Position numbers and translations under genes: made by a program. A DNA stretch of 62,500 bases from Symbiodinium natans (Eukaryota > Sar > Dinophyceae > Suessiales > Symbiodiniaceae), in the NCBI GenBank assembly GCA_905221605.1, contig CAJNDS010000824.1:65001-127500 (forward strand), written 5' to 3'. Below the pieces are notes generated by a model. The model was not told the origin of the DNA, did not search any database, and saw nothing but the letters and a program-made list of their open reading frames with translations. Below are positions 23,301 through 33,218 of the stretch, one piece after another (position 1 is the first letter of the stretch; each line of letters opens with the position of its first letter).

Positions 23301-25361
23301 CATGAGTAGGATAGGATAGCAATTTAGTGATACATGGGGAGGGCCCTTTGCGGGCATAGTTGCTCTTTACCATTGTCGCGTGAAAGAGTCCAATATGGGA
23401 ACTTGCGCCCACGAAGAGGGGATGGGGGCGGGGGGGGGGGCACGAAAGCTCAGCGAGGGAAGGCATGCGCTGGAGGGGTGAAGGGATCCAGAGACTTTTG
23501 GTGTCTTCAGGCTTGCGCCCACCACCATCGGACCCCCCCGCGAGCATCAGCAGCATCATCGGGCGCCCGTTTTTCCAAAAGTCCACTCCAGCGAGAACAG
23601 CCCAAAACCAGGGTCCATCCGGGATTAGCCTCGAAAGCCAGACGACTTGGGTCCACCAAACTGGGGTTCCCCGCCCCTAACCCCCTATTGCAGATCAGCT
23701 TACGCTAGCATTAAACGAAAGGCTCCCCTCAAGTTGAGGGAAAGCTTTCGTAATGACTCCATATGATAGTTGCGACAAACAGAAAACATGACAACGGCAA
23801 TTGTGCCGAAGATGGAAGCCAAACAGTTGTACCAAGTATGTCAGATGGTGATCAAAATGGGAAATGGGCCTTTTTTCGGAAAACAATACGGTGGAAATTC
23901 GCCGACTTCGTGCATCGGAGGTTCATGGGTAGTTTTAACCGGGGCTACAGGTCGGGCAACTATAGTTGTCACAGGTTACAAGCTTGTTCGGAGAGGTCTT
24001 ATCACCTAATTACACGCCGAACGACACGTCAACCTTTACTTACCCGGAAATAGGCAGCAAGAAGCAAGGGTGAACTCACCAAGGGCTCTAGGGCTGCAGT
24101 GGACCTAACTGCTTCAAATGAATCGCCCGCTGTGGGGGTTTCACTGCGGGTCGTACCGATACTTCCTGTCATGTGCACGCCACCAAGTCGATTCCTTTTG
24201 TTTGGCGGCATCGGTCTCAAAGGCGTTCAAAGCACTACGCTGCCACAACAGACGTGAAGAATCAAGATCAAGCTGCGCCGGCCATCGCGAATCATCAGCG
24301 CGGAAATGCAGCTGCTTCCCGTCTTCCCGTTGCCACAAGACTTCAAGAATGTTCGCGTGAATTCGGGGCACGCGTGTCATTGTAAAGCCTACATTTCTGG
24401 CACACTGCACTACGCCAACAACGAGAATCGTAATGCTGTGGGGGGGGGAGTTTTAGCATTCGGGGTAGCCGGCCTCCACTTGATGGGCTCCACGGACAAT
24501 GGAGCGCTCACCCTCTCCCTCCTGCAAGCACCAAAAAAGAGACAAAAAGAAATGCAACCCGTTTTGGGAAGAAGGGGCAAGGCAAAAAAGGAAGAACCTG
24601 AGCACCTTCTGTCACTGGTAAACTCTCAATTCCGAGCGCCAGCCCCGTGACCACTAAACCCCTTGAAGAGTACGTTGCCGCGAGCCTTGTTCGTGTAGGT
24701 CGACTGGGCACCCAAGTCCTTCGCACTGGTGCTACTTTGAAAGCTGAATGCAAGATGGAAGGAAGCAGGGCTCGGACGTTACCAAAGAACTTCGTGACGT
24801 ACTGCCTGCACCCCCACATTCACCAGGCGCGCGGGCAACGCTGCACAGCTGACAAAGTGAAGCGCAGGACTTTCGGAACGCGGAAGAAAGAGTACGAGCA
24901 CTTGTGCAGCTTGGAGGCGGCGGTCGCTTGATAGCGCGGGCAACCTCTGCGGGAAGCAAAGATGCTTCTTTGTCCGGGCTCGGAAGTCAAAGGCCGGCCT
25001 CTCCCATGTTCACGATGCAGGTCTTGATACCTGGGCCCACGGCTACGGAAAAGGGCGCACCCCTTGAGACGTTGCAGCAAACCGCCCTATATATTGGACC
25101 AGCACACCTTGTGATCCCACATCGCCCCGAACCACCCAGATCCATGCGAAGGGCGCTTTCTACTTTTTAGTACATAAGGCGCCTTGTATATGGATATATA
25201 CTCGCACTCACCCAAAATCAAGACCCTACTTCGTGCAGGACTGCGAGCGCAGATCCCTTGAGCTTCAGCCGTGTTGCCATTTCCACGACCCTCGACCTTT
25301 GCCATCAGCCGCGGCATCTTGTAGCCTTCCAAAAGAAGGCATTTTGAATGTCTGGGGTCAT
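17339..25361 (-). CDS. eIF5: Translation initiation factor eIF5
   Basis: eIF5 is the GTPase-activating protein for eIF2 in the 43S pre-initiation complex. The start MTPDIQNAFFW is at 25361. The same exon reads YKMPRLMAKVEGRGNG, the eIF5 signature, but one base out of frame. Exons 25030-24999 (GIKTCIVNMGE), 24944-24919 (VARAIKRPP), 24805-24783 (QYVTKFFG) and 24725-24644 (LGAQSTYTNK) follow. Exon 23144-23082 has LDKFIEKYVCCENC, the first zinc knuckle. A charged linker (about 21520-20370) leads to the W2 domain. Final exons 18314-18238 (GFAMMLKTAYDEDSHKALW), 17855-17781 and 17405-17339 (WLEKAES then eleven Asp) join in phase. Several donors are GC. The order of domains and N- and C-terminal motifs are decisive; many middle exon borders are approximate. 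Confidence 0.93.
17408..17760 (+). repeat. TTTAGGG-rich intron of eIF5
   Basis: Heptamer variants (TTTAGGG, CTTAGGG, CTAAGGG, TTTGGGG) fill 17412-17560 and continue irregularly to about 17745. On the sense (minus) strand they supply the CCCTAAA pyrimidine-rich run directly before the acceptor of the last exon. Confidence 0.85.
18700..20200 (-). CDS. eIF5: eIF5 W2-domain exons (approximate)
   Basis: These minus-strand stretches fit helices of the W2 (MIF4G-related) domain, which contacts eIF2-beta and eIF3. Exon 20182-20129 reads GKPSKGDFFEELRMQ; the exon starting at 19975 reads LAKVFDNKVCWGDNLRILL; a stretch near 19350-19425 reads DAKALSGVSSLIAGAP; 18960-18850 reads QQVYLLSVLVCLVAKC; and about 18766-18710, after a strong pyrimidine tract acceptor, reads AVFYQSTLGFEHLL. 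FDNK, followed later by the E-(H)LL helix and the YDED helix, matches the order in eIF5. Phases were not all resolved. Confidence 0.6.
20370..21523 (-). CDS. eIF5: eIF5 charged-linker exons (KEKK and acidic modules)
   Basis: At least eight short exons with clean AG acceptors encode alternating acidic and lysine/glutamate modules. In order they are 21523-~21480 (DKNADDDDEAMG), 21399-21353 (DDDDHSGSGKADL), 21300-~21248 (QEKKEKKDKKEKK), 21173-~21110 (EKKKKEADDSDEDEE), 21023-20932 (repeated EKK, then EKDKDKEKK), ~20868-20783 (LEFVKDKKEKKEKKDKK), ~20755-20686 (MFASVQEKKDKDAWMQFF) and ~20595-20527 (DFKEEEDEDSDKD). Another at 20448 reads YDDDQTKSVIVVLKEFVDSKG. eIF5 proteins have a Lys/Glu-rich linker between zinc and W2 domains. 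Here it is larger and cut into look-alike exons, suggesting repeated exon duplication. Confidence 0.8.
21530..21655 (+). repeat. GGGCACTCCAGGG tandem repeat
   Basis: Irregular repeat of GTTGGGCACTCCAGGG and relatives, five to seven copies, inside an eIF5 intron. Confidence 0.85.
21857..22022 (+). repeat. Homogenised TTCAGGG block passing into TTTAGGG
   Basis: About thirteen consecutive copies of the variant GGGTTCA are followed by GTGTAGGG and then seven TTTAGGG copies. The variant has spread locally as a block instead of appearing at random positions. Confidence 0.95.
22193..22258 (-). repeat. CCCTAAA array
   Basis: Eight to nine heptamers with CCCTAAA on the plus strand, opposite in orientation to the neighbours at 21857-22022 and 22365-22470. 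Confidence 0.95.
22365..22470 (+). repeat. TTTAGGG array
   Basis: About fifteen heptamers including three TTGAGGG variants. Confidence 0.95.
22830..23144 (-). CDS. eIF5: eIF5 zinc-domain exons
   Basis: Three exons finish the N-terminal zinc-binding domain. Exon 23144-23082 carries FIEKYVCCENCDP, the first CxxC pair. The 22-nt exon 22979-22958 reads SVACVEA, and 22876-22830 reads HLPEIDMFIKKGIIQ. In eIF5 the second knuckle is normally CxxCG; here the matching place reads CVEAG, so only one cysteine is visible. Either this knuckle is degenerate or the true 22-nt exon is misplaced. Confidence 0.7.
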
Positions 25362-26600
25362 GGGGTTTTCTCCAAGGCCGTGCTGGGGTAAACGTGCCAG
25401 CTGGACGGTACTGAGGGTCGGTGTTCGTGGACGGGATGTTGCACATCGCCATGGTTGCGACAGTTCAGACCTTGTTCCTGCATCCCAAAATCGCGCTGGA
25501 CACTGGACACTGGACAAGGGCAATCAGGGAAGAGATCCAGGCATGGCTGACGTCTTCTAACACCCAGTCCTTGCGCTCACTGGGATGCCTTCGGAGGCAT
25601 GCAGGTTCCTTGCGTACGATTCAAGCGAAATGGGATGGGATGAAGACTGCATGTGATCTGCCAGGTCCAGTCCGGCCCGCACAAATTCAGCTCAGCGGCA
25701 GGTCTAAAGAGTTGCCGTGGTCCTGCACACGATGCACGAGCTGCACACTGTCTCATAGAGCCTCTACCCTGCTGAGTCAATGCACTCGCCAGTCCTTTGG
25801 TGGGACAGCAAGAGATGACTGGGGAGCATAAAAGAGCTGAGCCGCTCCGTCTCCTGCAGGCATCCGACAATGGTCTCGATTGTGGCAAAACTGGCACTCT
25901 CGAGTTACGGAAGGAAGTCGACTACGCAGCCATACCGGTGCTTGAGACATGTAGCTCTTTGCAGAACATGCGCCATGGTGGGCATGTGCCCGCTCCTCAA
26001 AATTCGCTCCAGGCATGGATCGCACGGAGCACTAGCTTCAATCGAGCCAAAGAAGAGAAGGGGGTGCGAGATGATCGAGCATGCTACGCTCATGAACCAG
26101 CTGTACACTCCAGGATAACTACAACCCGGAAGCCCCAAAACATCCCAGAACCGTTTGCTCCAAAACAACCTAAACATCTGTAATCTTTGCTTTGCGGATC
26201 ACTCGAGCACAAAGGGCGCACCAGAGACCAGTAGAGGGAGAACTGACCTGGCAGCGTCCGAAGCTTGCCAGCACGGCACTGCACAGATAGGGGCTTGCTT
26301 CTAGACATTCGGGTCGCGGCCACCCTGGCTTCTTCAATCAAGACTACCCCACCCCCACCCCGCTCCCCCTCTGCGTCACGTCTCGGCTTCTCTGCCTGCA
26401 TGCTCAAAGCCGTCCGAGCCGACGGTCTCTTCTCGCCACGCCAGCAAGGTCAACTTGGCGAAGTAAGGAATGCAGTCTCTGCAGAGATGCCCTGTGCGGC
26501 CTTTACACTTCCAGCTTTCATGACTGAGCGCGCTGCGACTGCCAAAGCAGCTACTTGCAGATCCTGCCCAGGGCATTGACTCAAGACGGGCTGCAGGAAG
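25362..26600. other. Spacer upstream of eIF5
   Basis: The eIF5 promoter and 5' leader should lie just above 25361, but I see no dinoflagellate spliced-leader relic or clear core element. Overlapping open frames occur on both strands without family motifs. A minus-strand frame near 25960-26110 (SWFMSVACSIISHPLLFFG) is hydrophobic and may be an exon. Confidence 0.4.
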
Positions 26601-26604
26601 AGAG

Positions 26605-26730
26605 GTGCACTCCGGGGACGCGCCTGCACAGTGGCGATGGCAATGAGGTTGTCTCCCTTCTTCTCGGGGAAGGAGATGTTCCAGCCCTGGCGAATACAGG
26701 CTGCGACAATGGCTGCAGCAGGAAAAATGC
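26605..26730 (-). CDS. Exon of an unknown conserved-looking gene
   Basis: After a CTGCTGCAG acceptor near 26714 the minus strand reads AIVAACIRQGWNISFPEKKG and then DNLIAIATVQ up to a CAG/GC donor near 26630. The composition and splice sites are those of a real exon. No family was recognised. Confidence 0.5.
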
Positions 26731-27309
26731 GCGACAGCGCCTTGCAGAGCAAACCCTCAAAAGCCTGAGCTACAGCAAGCAAACACCCTCCAATGAGTCG
26801 ACAAACGAACATGCTCATTGGTATATAGAAATGGCCCCGAAACCCATCGTGCCAGAAGAACTGTCGCAGGTACACAGCAACAGATGGCCCCACCCAAACC
26901 TCCACTCCATCAGGTTCCAAATAGGGCCCCGTTTAGAGACCACTTTCAGCGCACCCTCATTGATAAGCACCTTTTAAGCCCATGCCTCAACAAAACAAAC
27001 ACAGGCCCCTAAGCTCTGGATGACAAGCTGCGAACCTGGAGACGTGAAAACACAAAGACTGAAGCCTCAAAACCCTCTATAGAGGGTTTCCCAATCTTTA
27101 ATTCAGGGCAGTATTTTGGGGCTTGAGCATCTCTATCTTGAAAAATGCACATATGACTTCTGGGATTGTGATAGGAACCCACTCCTCCAGCCCCCCTGAG
27201 TGAAACACCCTGAAATGTAAACCCTAAACATCCAGAGTCTTCTTTAGGACTGTTTTACCTCTTCTTCAACCATTGAAGCCTTTAACGGTGTGTTAAACCC
27301 TCTCGGCGC

Positions 27310-27420
27310 TAAGACAACCTTCTGCTGGCCTGCTGCGGCGTGCGGCAGTTGCGCCACTCGGTGCCCTCCCAGCGCCCCTGACGCTTCGCCATCTGGCACC
27401 AGGAGAGGTGTCGAGGGGGG
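27310..27420 (-). CDS. Possible terminal exon of an unknown gene
   Basis: Minus-strand frame reading WCQMAKRQGRWEGTEWRNC, then a basic tail and a TAG stop. Codon composition is protein-like, but no upstream exon was linked and no family recognised. Confidence 0.35.
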
Positions 27421-27618
27421 CAAGGGCTCTAGGGTTTGGGTGAGTTTGGGTTTGAAGGCTTTTGCGGCTTGACGTTTTTTAAGGGATTGTGGGGTTGTTG
27501 AGGGCTCTAAACTTAGTTTGGATTGCGGAGCTTGGGGTTTAGGTGTTGAGGCTTTCTGTTTGGGGCGTGGAGGGGACTTGGAGTATTAGGGCCTGGGCAG
27601 TGTTCATGCCATAAGACA

Positions 27619-27619
<1 letters not shown>

Positions 27620-27650
<31 letters not shown>

Positions 27651-27755
27651 ACATACATACATACATACATACATACATACATACATACATACATACATAC
27701 ATACATACATACATACATACATACTACATACATATATATATATACACATTAGTGT
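27620..27755. repeat. GTGTGT, TATATA and CATA microsatellite
   Basis: About twenty CATA units flanked by TA runs, with a GT run at 27620-27640. Confidence 0.95.
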
Positions 27756-27839
27756 CAAGCAAAGACCTTCCATGCTGTAACAGCTTTGGCCGATTTGCAA
27801 AGAATATGTTGCGTGGTCATGACGCCACAGTGATGGCAT

Positions 27840-28716
27840 CAACTTCTGCCAAATTCTGAGCAACAGACAGCAAAGACGTCGGTCTGCAGGCTGCCGGGAA
27901 TGAAGGATGTGAAGTTGATCTCAAAGCAGGTGCAGCTGCCGGCTGCATTCGGGAGTGCACCACACACAAGAGCGCCACTGGGCTTCGCACGTCTGTTTCT
28001 GGCAATCTGTACTGAGAAGACTGCGCCATCAAGGATCCGTTCGCATGCCTGGCATGCCCGGGGCAAACTCCCGCAGACCCGGCTCCCCTACCTTATGGGA
28101 GGCACCCGGGCACATCTGCCGGAGCGATGACCACCGTAACCACAGGACAACCAACTTCGCCAGGCTGCTTGATCAGGTACTGGTAGAAGACCGCCGGAGC
28201 CGTCTGACGAGAAGGGCTGCACTGGGAAAGAGAAAAAAAACCGAGAGCCTCAAGCCCTTGAAACCTGCGATCGCAAATCCAGAGCTTGCAAAAGGAGACA
28301 TCACACACGACAGAGACCAAGAGAGAGAGAGACAGAGCGACAGAGACAGAGAGGGAGAGAGAGGGAAGGTGCGAAGGAGCGAAGGTAAGAAGGAGCGAAG
28401 GAGCGACGAGAGAAAGAAAGACAGAGAGATAGAGAGAACAAGAGTGTGTGGATACAGATGCATATACACATGCATGCATGCATGTATATATATATATATA
28501 TATGTATATATGCTGTACGCGCATACATATGTGAAAGAGAGAGAGAGAGAGAGGGAGAGAGAGAGAGAGAGTGAGAGAGAGAGTGATACATACAAGCATA
28601 TACATACACATACATTTTGCACTAAAAAGTCGTGTGGCTTGCACCTCACCCAGGTCGTGGTCCGAAGCCGTAGACTGGGCGGCCGGAGCCATGTGGGCCA
28701 CCTTCACGATGGTCTC
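27840..28716 (-). CDS. Unknown minus-strand gene, three exons seen
   Basis: Exon 28716-28650 reads ETIVKVAHMAPAAQSTASDH and ends at a G/GTGAGG donor. A second exon at about 28220-28110, after a CTTTCCCAG acceptor, reads QTAPAVFYQYLIKQPGEVG and then CPVVTVVIAPADVPG. A third, about 28070-27840, holds INFTSFIPGSLQTDVFAVCC and ends at a stop near 27840. All three have protein-like composition and good splice signals. No family is recognised; the beta-strand-rich pattern would suit an extracellular or lumenal domain, but that is a guess. A CT/GA and TA microsatellite (28310-28610) sits in the first intron. Confidence 0.5.
28310..28615. repeat. GA-rich and TA/CATA microsatellites
   Basis: GAGA-rich tracts at 28316-28440 and 28534-28582 enclose CATG/TA repeats at 28455-28530. 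Confidence 0.95.
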
Positions 28717-28951
28717 CTTTCATGGTTCGCAAAGTTGTCGGTGCTACTGCTGTCATGGTGAATATTGTTAGAGTGTGAGTCTTATGACTACGCACCAAAG
28801 AACACCTAAGCGGCGACTATTGTTTTGGGAAGATGTGGAAGCAGATCAATAGTAACTCAGCTACTCTTCACTAGTTTGGTTTCAAACTCTTGAAGAACAT
28901 TGAACCTATGATACATATATCACCAGCAGTCAGCTTAAGGCCTCCTCTCTA

Positions 28952-29178
28952 TCATTGGCAGCTCAGGGCTGTGAAGCAGTCCTCGATGGTGTAGCGCATC
29001 ACGTTCATGCAATTAAACCTGGCTTCTGCGTGTGCCGGACGAAATTCGGAAGCAGCTTGTCTGTCGCGGCGGTTTGCACTCATGCCTGCTGTTGGCTCTC
29101 CGCAAAGCTTAGCACCAAGCAAGGAGAATGTGTTCGAACTCACGGTGAACTTCTCCGTGATCGTCTGTAGTGCCGGAG
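28952..29178 (-). CDS. Terminal exon of an unknown gene
   Basis: A 227-nt frame begins after the acceptor GTTCTCTAG. It reads PALQTITEKFTVSSNTF, continues without a stop through FRPAHAEARFNCMNVM and RYTIEDCFTALSCQ, and ends at TGA. No family recognised. Neighbour on the same strand as the gene at 27.8-28.7 kb. Confidence 0.5.
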
Positions 29179-29584
29179 CTAGAGAACAGTTGTGCCAGAG
29201 GCAGCATGTGACCCTAACTTAAAACCCTTAGACTCTTTGAGTCTTCGACCCTGGGAACGCAACTTTATATGTATATGTATATAATATTGACAAAATACAT
29301 CTCAACAAGCAAAAAAGTCCTTGGCCTTTCTCAAGACTCGCAGGTGTTTTGTGGTCAGCTTTTTTAATTAGGGTCCCTTTTGGGGTCACGATTCTAAGGC
29401 GTTCCCGAATTTACGGTACACAAACAGAAACCAGAGTTTGGATATTGGGATTCCTTGATGCCCGTCGAGAAAAAACACAGCCAACAAGCAACATGTTCTT
29501 GGCCAGGTCTGTCCAAAGTCTTGAGCCTTAGAGACCCTGACATGTGCAATGAAGACTCTTTGAAAGGGCCCAGTCTTGCCCGGG

Positions 29585-29765
29585 CACACTGCTTGCGATT
29601 CGTCATTTGGGGACCCGGTTGTTCTGAAAACCTAGGGGGGGGGGGGGGGCCTCGCTTGCGATGTGTCATTTGGGAACCTGATCTTTGGACAAACTTCAGG
29701 GGAAAACTGCTTTCGATTTGTCATCTGAGGACCGGATTTCTCAAACATCCGAAGGGTTACACAGG
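29585..29765 (+). repeat. Three diverged ~58-bp tandem units
   Basis: Each unit begins CTTGCGAT or CTTTCGAT, then (T/G)TGTCAT(T/C)TG and GG(A/G)ACC(T/G)G. The three copies start near 29590, 29652 and 29709; a poly-G run splits the first two. Confidence 0.7.
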
Positions 29766-29892
29766 GCATGGCCTCAGCAAGCAAGCACTCGGGGCTTCCA
29801 TAACATATAGTGTTTTCCATCGAGCAACACAGGCCTATCGCGACGCACTCTCAAACCGTAAGCCCGAAGCCCTAGGACTTAGACAGATTTGG

Positions 29893-29965
29893 AGTTTAGG
29901 GTTTCGGGTTTAGGGTTTAGGGTTTAGGGTTTAGGGGGTAGGGGTTAGGGTTTAGGGGTTTAGGG
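29893..29965 (+). repeat. TTTAGGG array
   Basis: Eight to nine heptamers with small length variants. Confidence 0.9.
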
Positions 29966-30095
29966 CTTCAGCTTGCGGATCCAAGGTACGCATCTTTGGA
30001 AAAATTGTCTGGAGATCTCTGAGCAAGTTTCACTGGGGATCTCGGCCCTTACGCACCTTATTCGGTTGTGTTCAGTTTGTTGAGGAAAGGCCCAG

Positions 30096-30157
30096 ATCCA
30101 AGATTCAAGATTCAAGATGCCAGGCAAAGTTTGCATCTTGAATCTTGAACCTTGGAT
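30096..30157. other. 25-bp stem hairpin
   Basis: Positions 30096-30120 and 30133-30157 are inverse complements with a single mismatch, around a 12-base loop. Each arm is itself built from AAGATTC repeats. Confidence 0.85.
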
Positions 30158-30194
30158 GCAGGCCTTCATTCAAAAACCGAATGCAACTGAACTA

Positions 30195-30248
30195 TATTTA
30201 TGTGTATATGTATACATACATACATACATACATACATACATACATACA

Positions 30249-30283
<35 letters not shown>

Positions 30284-30470
30284 GTATATATATACACACA
30301 CATGTACATGAACGTGTAGACAATATATCAATATATATATATATACATATATATATAACATATATTACATATATAGGTATTTACTGATAGTATACGTGTA
30401 TATATAGATATAAATATATATATATATAGAGATATAGATATAGATATGTGTATATATAGAGTATTCATAC
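30195..30470. repeat. CATA repeat followed by TA-rich repeat
   Basis: Sixteen or so CATA units at 30210-30280, then TATA-rich sequence with ATAGATA units to 30470. Confidence 0.95.
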
Positions 30471-30569
30471 ATCATACACGTGCCACGCTGAGAGCAGGGC
30501 CGCAAAGTTCACGGAGCCCGGCCCGGTCACAGCCTGGGAGTTCGGCGAGGGCGCTCGTAACTCCAGATT

Positions 30570-30690
30570 CGGGTTTAGGGATGCTTAGGGTTTAGGGTTT
30601 GGGATTTAGGGTTCAGGGCTAGGGATTAGGGTTAGGGCTGTTTAGGGTTTAGGGTTTGGGATTTAGGGTTTAGGAGCTAGGGCTTGGGGA
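30570..30690 (+). repeat. TTTAGGG array, degenerate
   Basis: Heptamers mixed with GATTAGGG, GCTAGGG and TTTGGGA variants; it lies just beyond the 3' end of the glycosyltransferase gene. Confidence 0.85.
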
Positions 30691-30870
30691 GAACTAACAC
30701 CGTTCAGAGAATTCCAGCATTGAACTCCACACCGCAGTCTTAAGTAGCAAGGCAAAGCACAGGTTTGTCCCATTATGGCTCACGCAACGCATTTACCGTC
30801 GTAGCAGCATCTGACTGTCGTGCTGTGGCAGCTTGGGAAGACAACACATTGTGCAGATAGCACTTTGCCG

Positions 30871-33218
30871 TCATGTCACCGAGTCCATGTTGTAGTCTAA
30901 GCCCCCGCGATCGTTGGCCTTCCACCTGCACAAGGGCTTGTCAAAGGAAGTGTCACCAAAGCGGTACGGAACATCTGGCACCAGTGGACCCTCTTCTGCA
31001 TTATGCTGCATTCTGCTGCACGATGTTGCATCTTGTCTCCGGATGCACATACTGTCAACGAGGCAACGAAGCCAGGGCCACGGACTGCACAAATGCACTT
31101 TGGCTGGATACGGCTGGCCAAGACCGGCTGGCCCATCCAAGCGGGCCTTCCTGGCTTTTGCCGAATTCACGCTCCAGCATCTGTGAAGCGAATTGAAGCA
31201 ACAGCACGCCCTCTCGGCATGTGCTGCACACTCGAAAATCAAAGGATGTACTTCTGTTATTCTGTTCTTCACGCTTGCACCTTACACTCCTTGGCAGCAA
31301 CGGTGCTGCGTGTGCCCAGGAGGGTCGGAAGCACCTGCTGCTCTCTGATCTGGAGGAGGATGTCCACCGTCCGCCGAACGCCCCCCGCCTCTGTGATCTT
31401 CCGACCGCACTCGGCAGCTGCCACGCGGAAGGTGGGCTCCGAGCGCACCCGGCGCAAGGCCTCTGCCACCGATGCCGTGTAGGCCGCCGTCGCTGGGCCC
31501 TCCTCGCGACAACTTTTGCTTACACTTTACACAGTCTCTGCACAGCATCACCGAGAGCCCTCATGCGGAATCACGCAGCAGTCCTCGCCCTCTCCCGGAC
31601 AAGGCCGCGGCACCTGCAAGCCCACTTTGAGCTCCTCTGCCTTCTGGGCGTTCGCCGGCTGATCAGCAAAACCAGGGCACACCACCATGGGAACCCCAGC
31701 GGCCAGTGATTCCATGAAGCTGTTCTGGCCTCCGTTACTGATGGGGCAGAGCTTGATATCTGGTTGCGCCGCTCCCTTTTGCGCTGTTAGTTCAGGATTC
31801 AGGATGGTCTTAAGGGCCTTGCGCTTTCTTGGGGGCAAAAATATTCGAAAATGCTGATGGATCTTGGCCTCCGTGGGTGAGGAAGATGTCCACCCCTGCC
31901 CTAAGCAGGTCCACCTGGGGCAAGACCGGCATGCAGAGCGCATTTCGAGGCACCTGCAGGCCCTCGAGCGCGTCCTTCTGCGGACCCATTGAGAGCAGAA
32001 TGAGCGGAGCCTGCTCTACATTGTCTCCTTCCTGGGCACCAAACGCTTGGAAAACACCACTCCAGGCCGCCTGGCAGAGCTGCTTGCCGGTCAGCCCCTG
32101 TCTCTGTGATTCCACGGGTTTCACAGCCCAGCCCCAATCGGGGCTGTCCCCAGTGATGACTGTTCCCATGCTGGCCAGCACAATCAAACGCCCAGCTTCA
32201 CGAGCCCGCATCAGCTCCTGCACGGCTTCCCCGCAAGGTGTAAGGCCGCTGGACCCGGAGGCCTTGAACTGCGCGAACCTGTGGCCGGCCGCCCGTCGCG
32301 CTCCCTGCTCGTCCAGAAGGGGCCCGACGTAGACGAAGTTCGCGCCGGCCGAAGAGTAGGCGGCCTCCATGTCGGCCGGCGCTGGATCCTTCATGTCTTC
32401 ACAGGTGGTGACAATGGTCAGAGGGCTGCGCATCAAGCAGCCAATGCTACCCGGGATCTTGGCACTGAGGTCCAGCTCGGCATCGTAGTTGATGCCATAC
32501 AGATCCCTCAGATTTTGAACGGCCTTTGCTGTGGGCGAGAAGCGCCGGGCTCGGTCGATGGCCTCAGGCATGCTGAGCCCGGACCACGACAGGAACTGTG
32601 AGACCACAGGTACAAGACTGCCAGGGCCGGCCGTGGTCAAGAGGGGCACACAGGGGATACCGAGGGTCTTGGCCGCAAAGTAAGCATCCCTGTTAAGCAT
32701 AGGGCAGAAGACCAAGACGTGGGGCTGAAGCCGCTGCATCCAACGCAGCACGCCCGGCAAAGCCAGTTCCAAGGCGATTGGTGCCAACTTTATCCAGGTG
32801 AGAATCATCGGGTCCTCCTCCAAGCCGTACTCGGCCTTCAGGGCTTCATTGGCTCCCATCAAGTCTTCCTTCCGACCTGCCATTCATGCCACACACACGG
32901 ACACGCATGCGCAAAGGTGAACAGCCAAACGCCGTGAAGACGTCCCCAGGCCTTCGTAGAGCTCCGTGCACTCTTCGAGCTCGTTGGTGAAGTGCGCCCC
33001 GGTGTCCTCGATGGCAGACCGCATCTGCTCTCGAGAGAAGTAGTGCACCTGCCAGGACAATCACCTCCTGCATGTTACTCTGAAGACCTGAGAACAGCCA
33101 AGATGCCTGCCTCATGCCCGAGATTGACCAAAGCCCGTGCCACGGGCAAGGAGGGGTTAATATGCCCCGAGGCCATGCCAAAGGCGAAGGCGAAGCGGGT
33201 AGGAGATTCGCTGGCCAT
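30871..33218 (-). CDS. UDP-sugar-dependent glycosyltransferase, GT1 family (complete)
   Basis: Six exons join in phase to a 537-residue protein: 33218-33111, 33048-32952, 32876-31869, 31729-31614, 31499-31335 and 30990-30871 (TGA). The first three donors are GC, the last two GT. The N-terminal acceptor domain starts MASESPTRFAFAFG and has GHINPSLPVARALVNLGHE, the GT1 glycine/His loop. The C-terminal nucleotide-sugar domain has PQVDLLRAGVDIFLTHGGQ at about 390-406, then NSFMESLAAGVPMV and CPGFADQPANA (to 432). These are the residues that hold the UDP-sugar phosphates and hydroxyls. No signal peptide or membrane anchor is visible, so a soluble cytosolic enzyme of the macrolide/sterol/flavonoid glucosyltransferase type is likely. 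The acceptor is unknown. About 40 residues (from GPLVPDVPYRFG) extend beyond the usual end. Confidence 0.95.

Noticed and set aside
26376-26576. Cys-rich frame resembling a zinc knuckle (CKGRTGHLC)
   Set aside because: A competing minus-strand frame over the same bases is equally open; no splice pairing favours it.
27620-27755. Open frames rich in Tyr, Ile, His and Cys
   Set aside because: Translations of CATA/TA microsatellites; the same artefact occurs at 5100-5245, 8540-8605 and 30195-30470.
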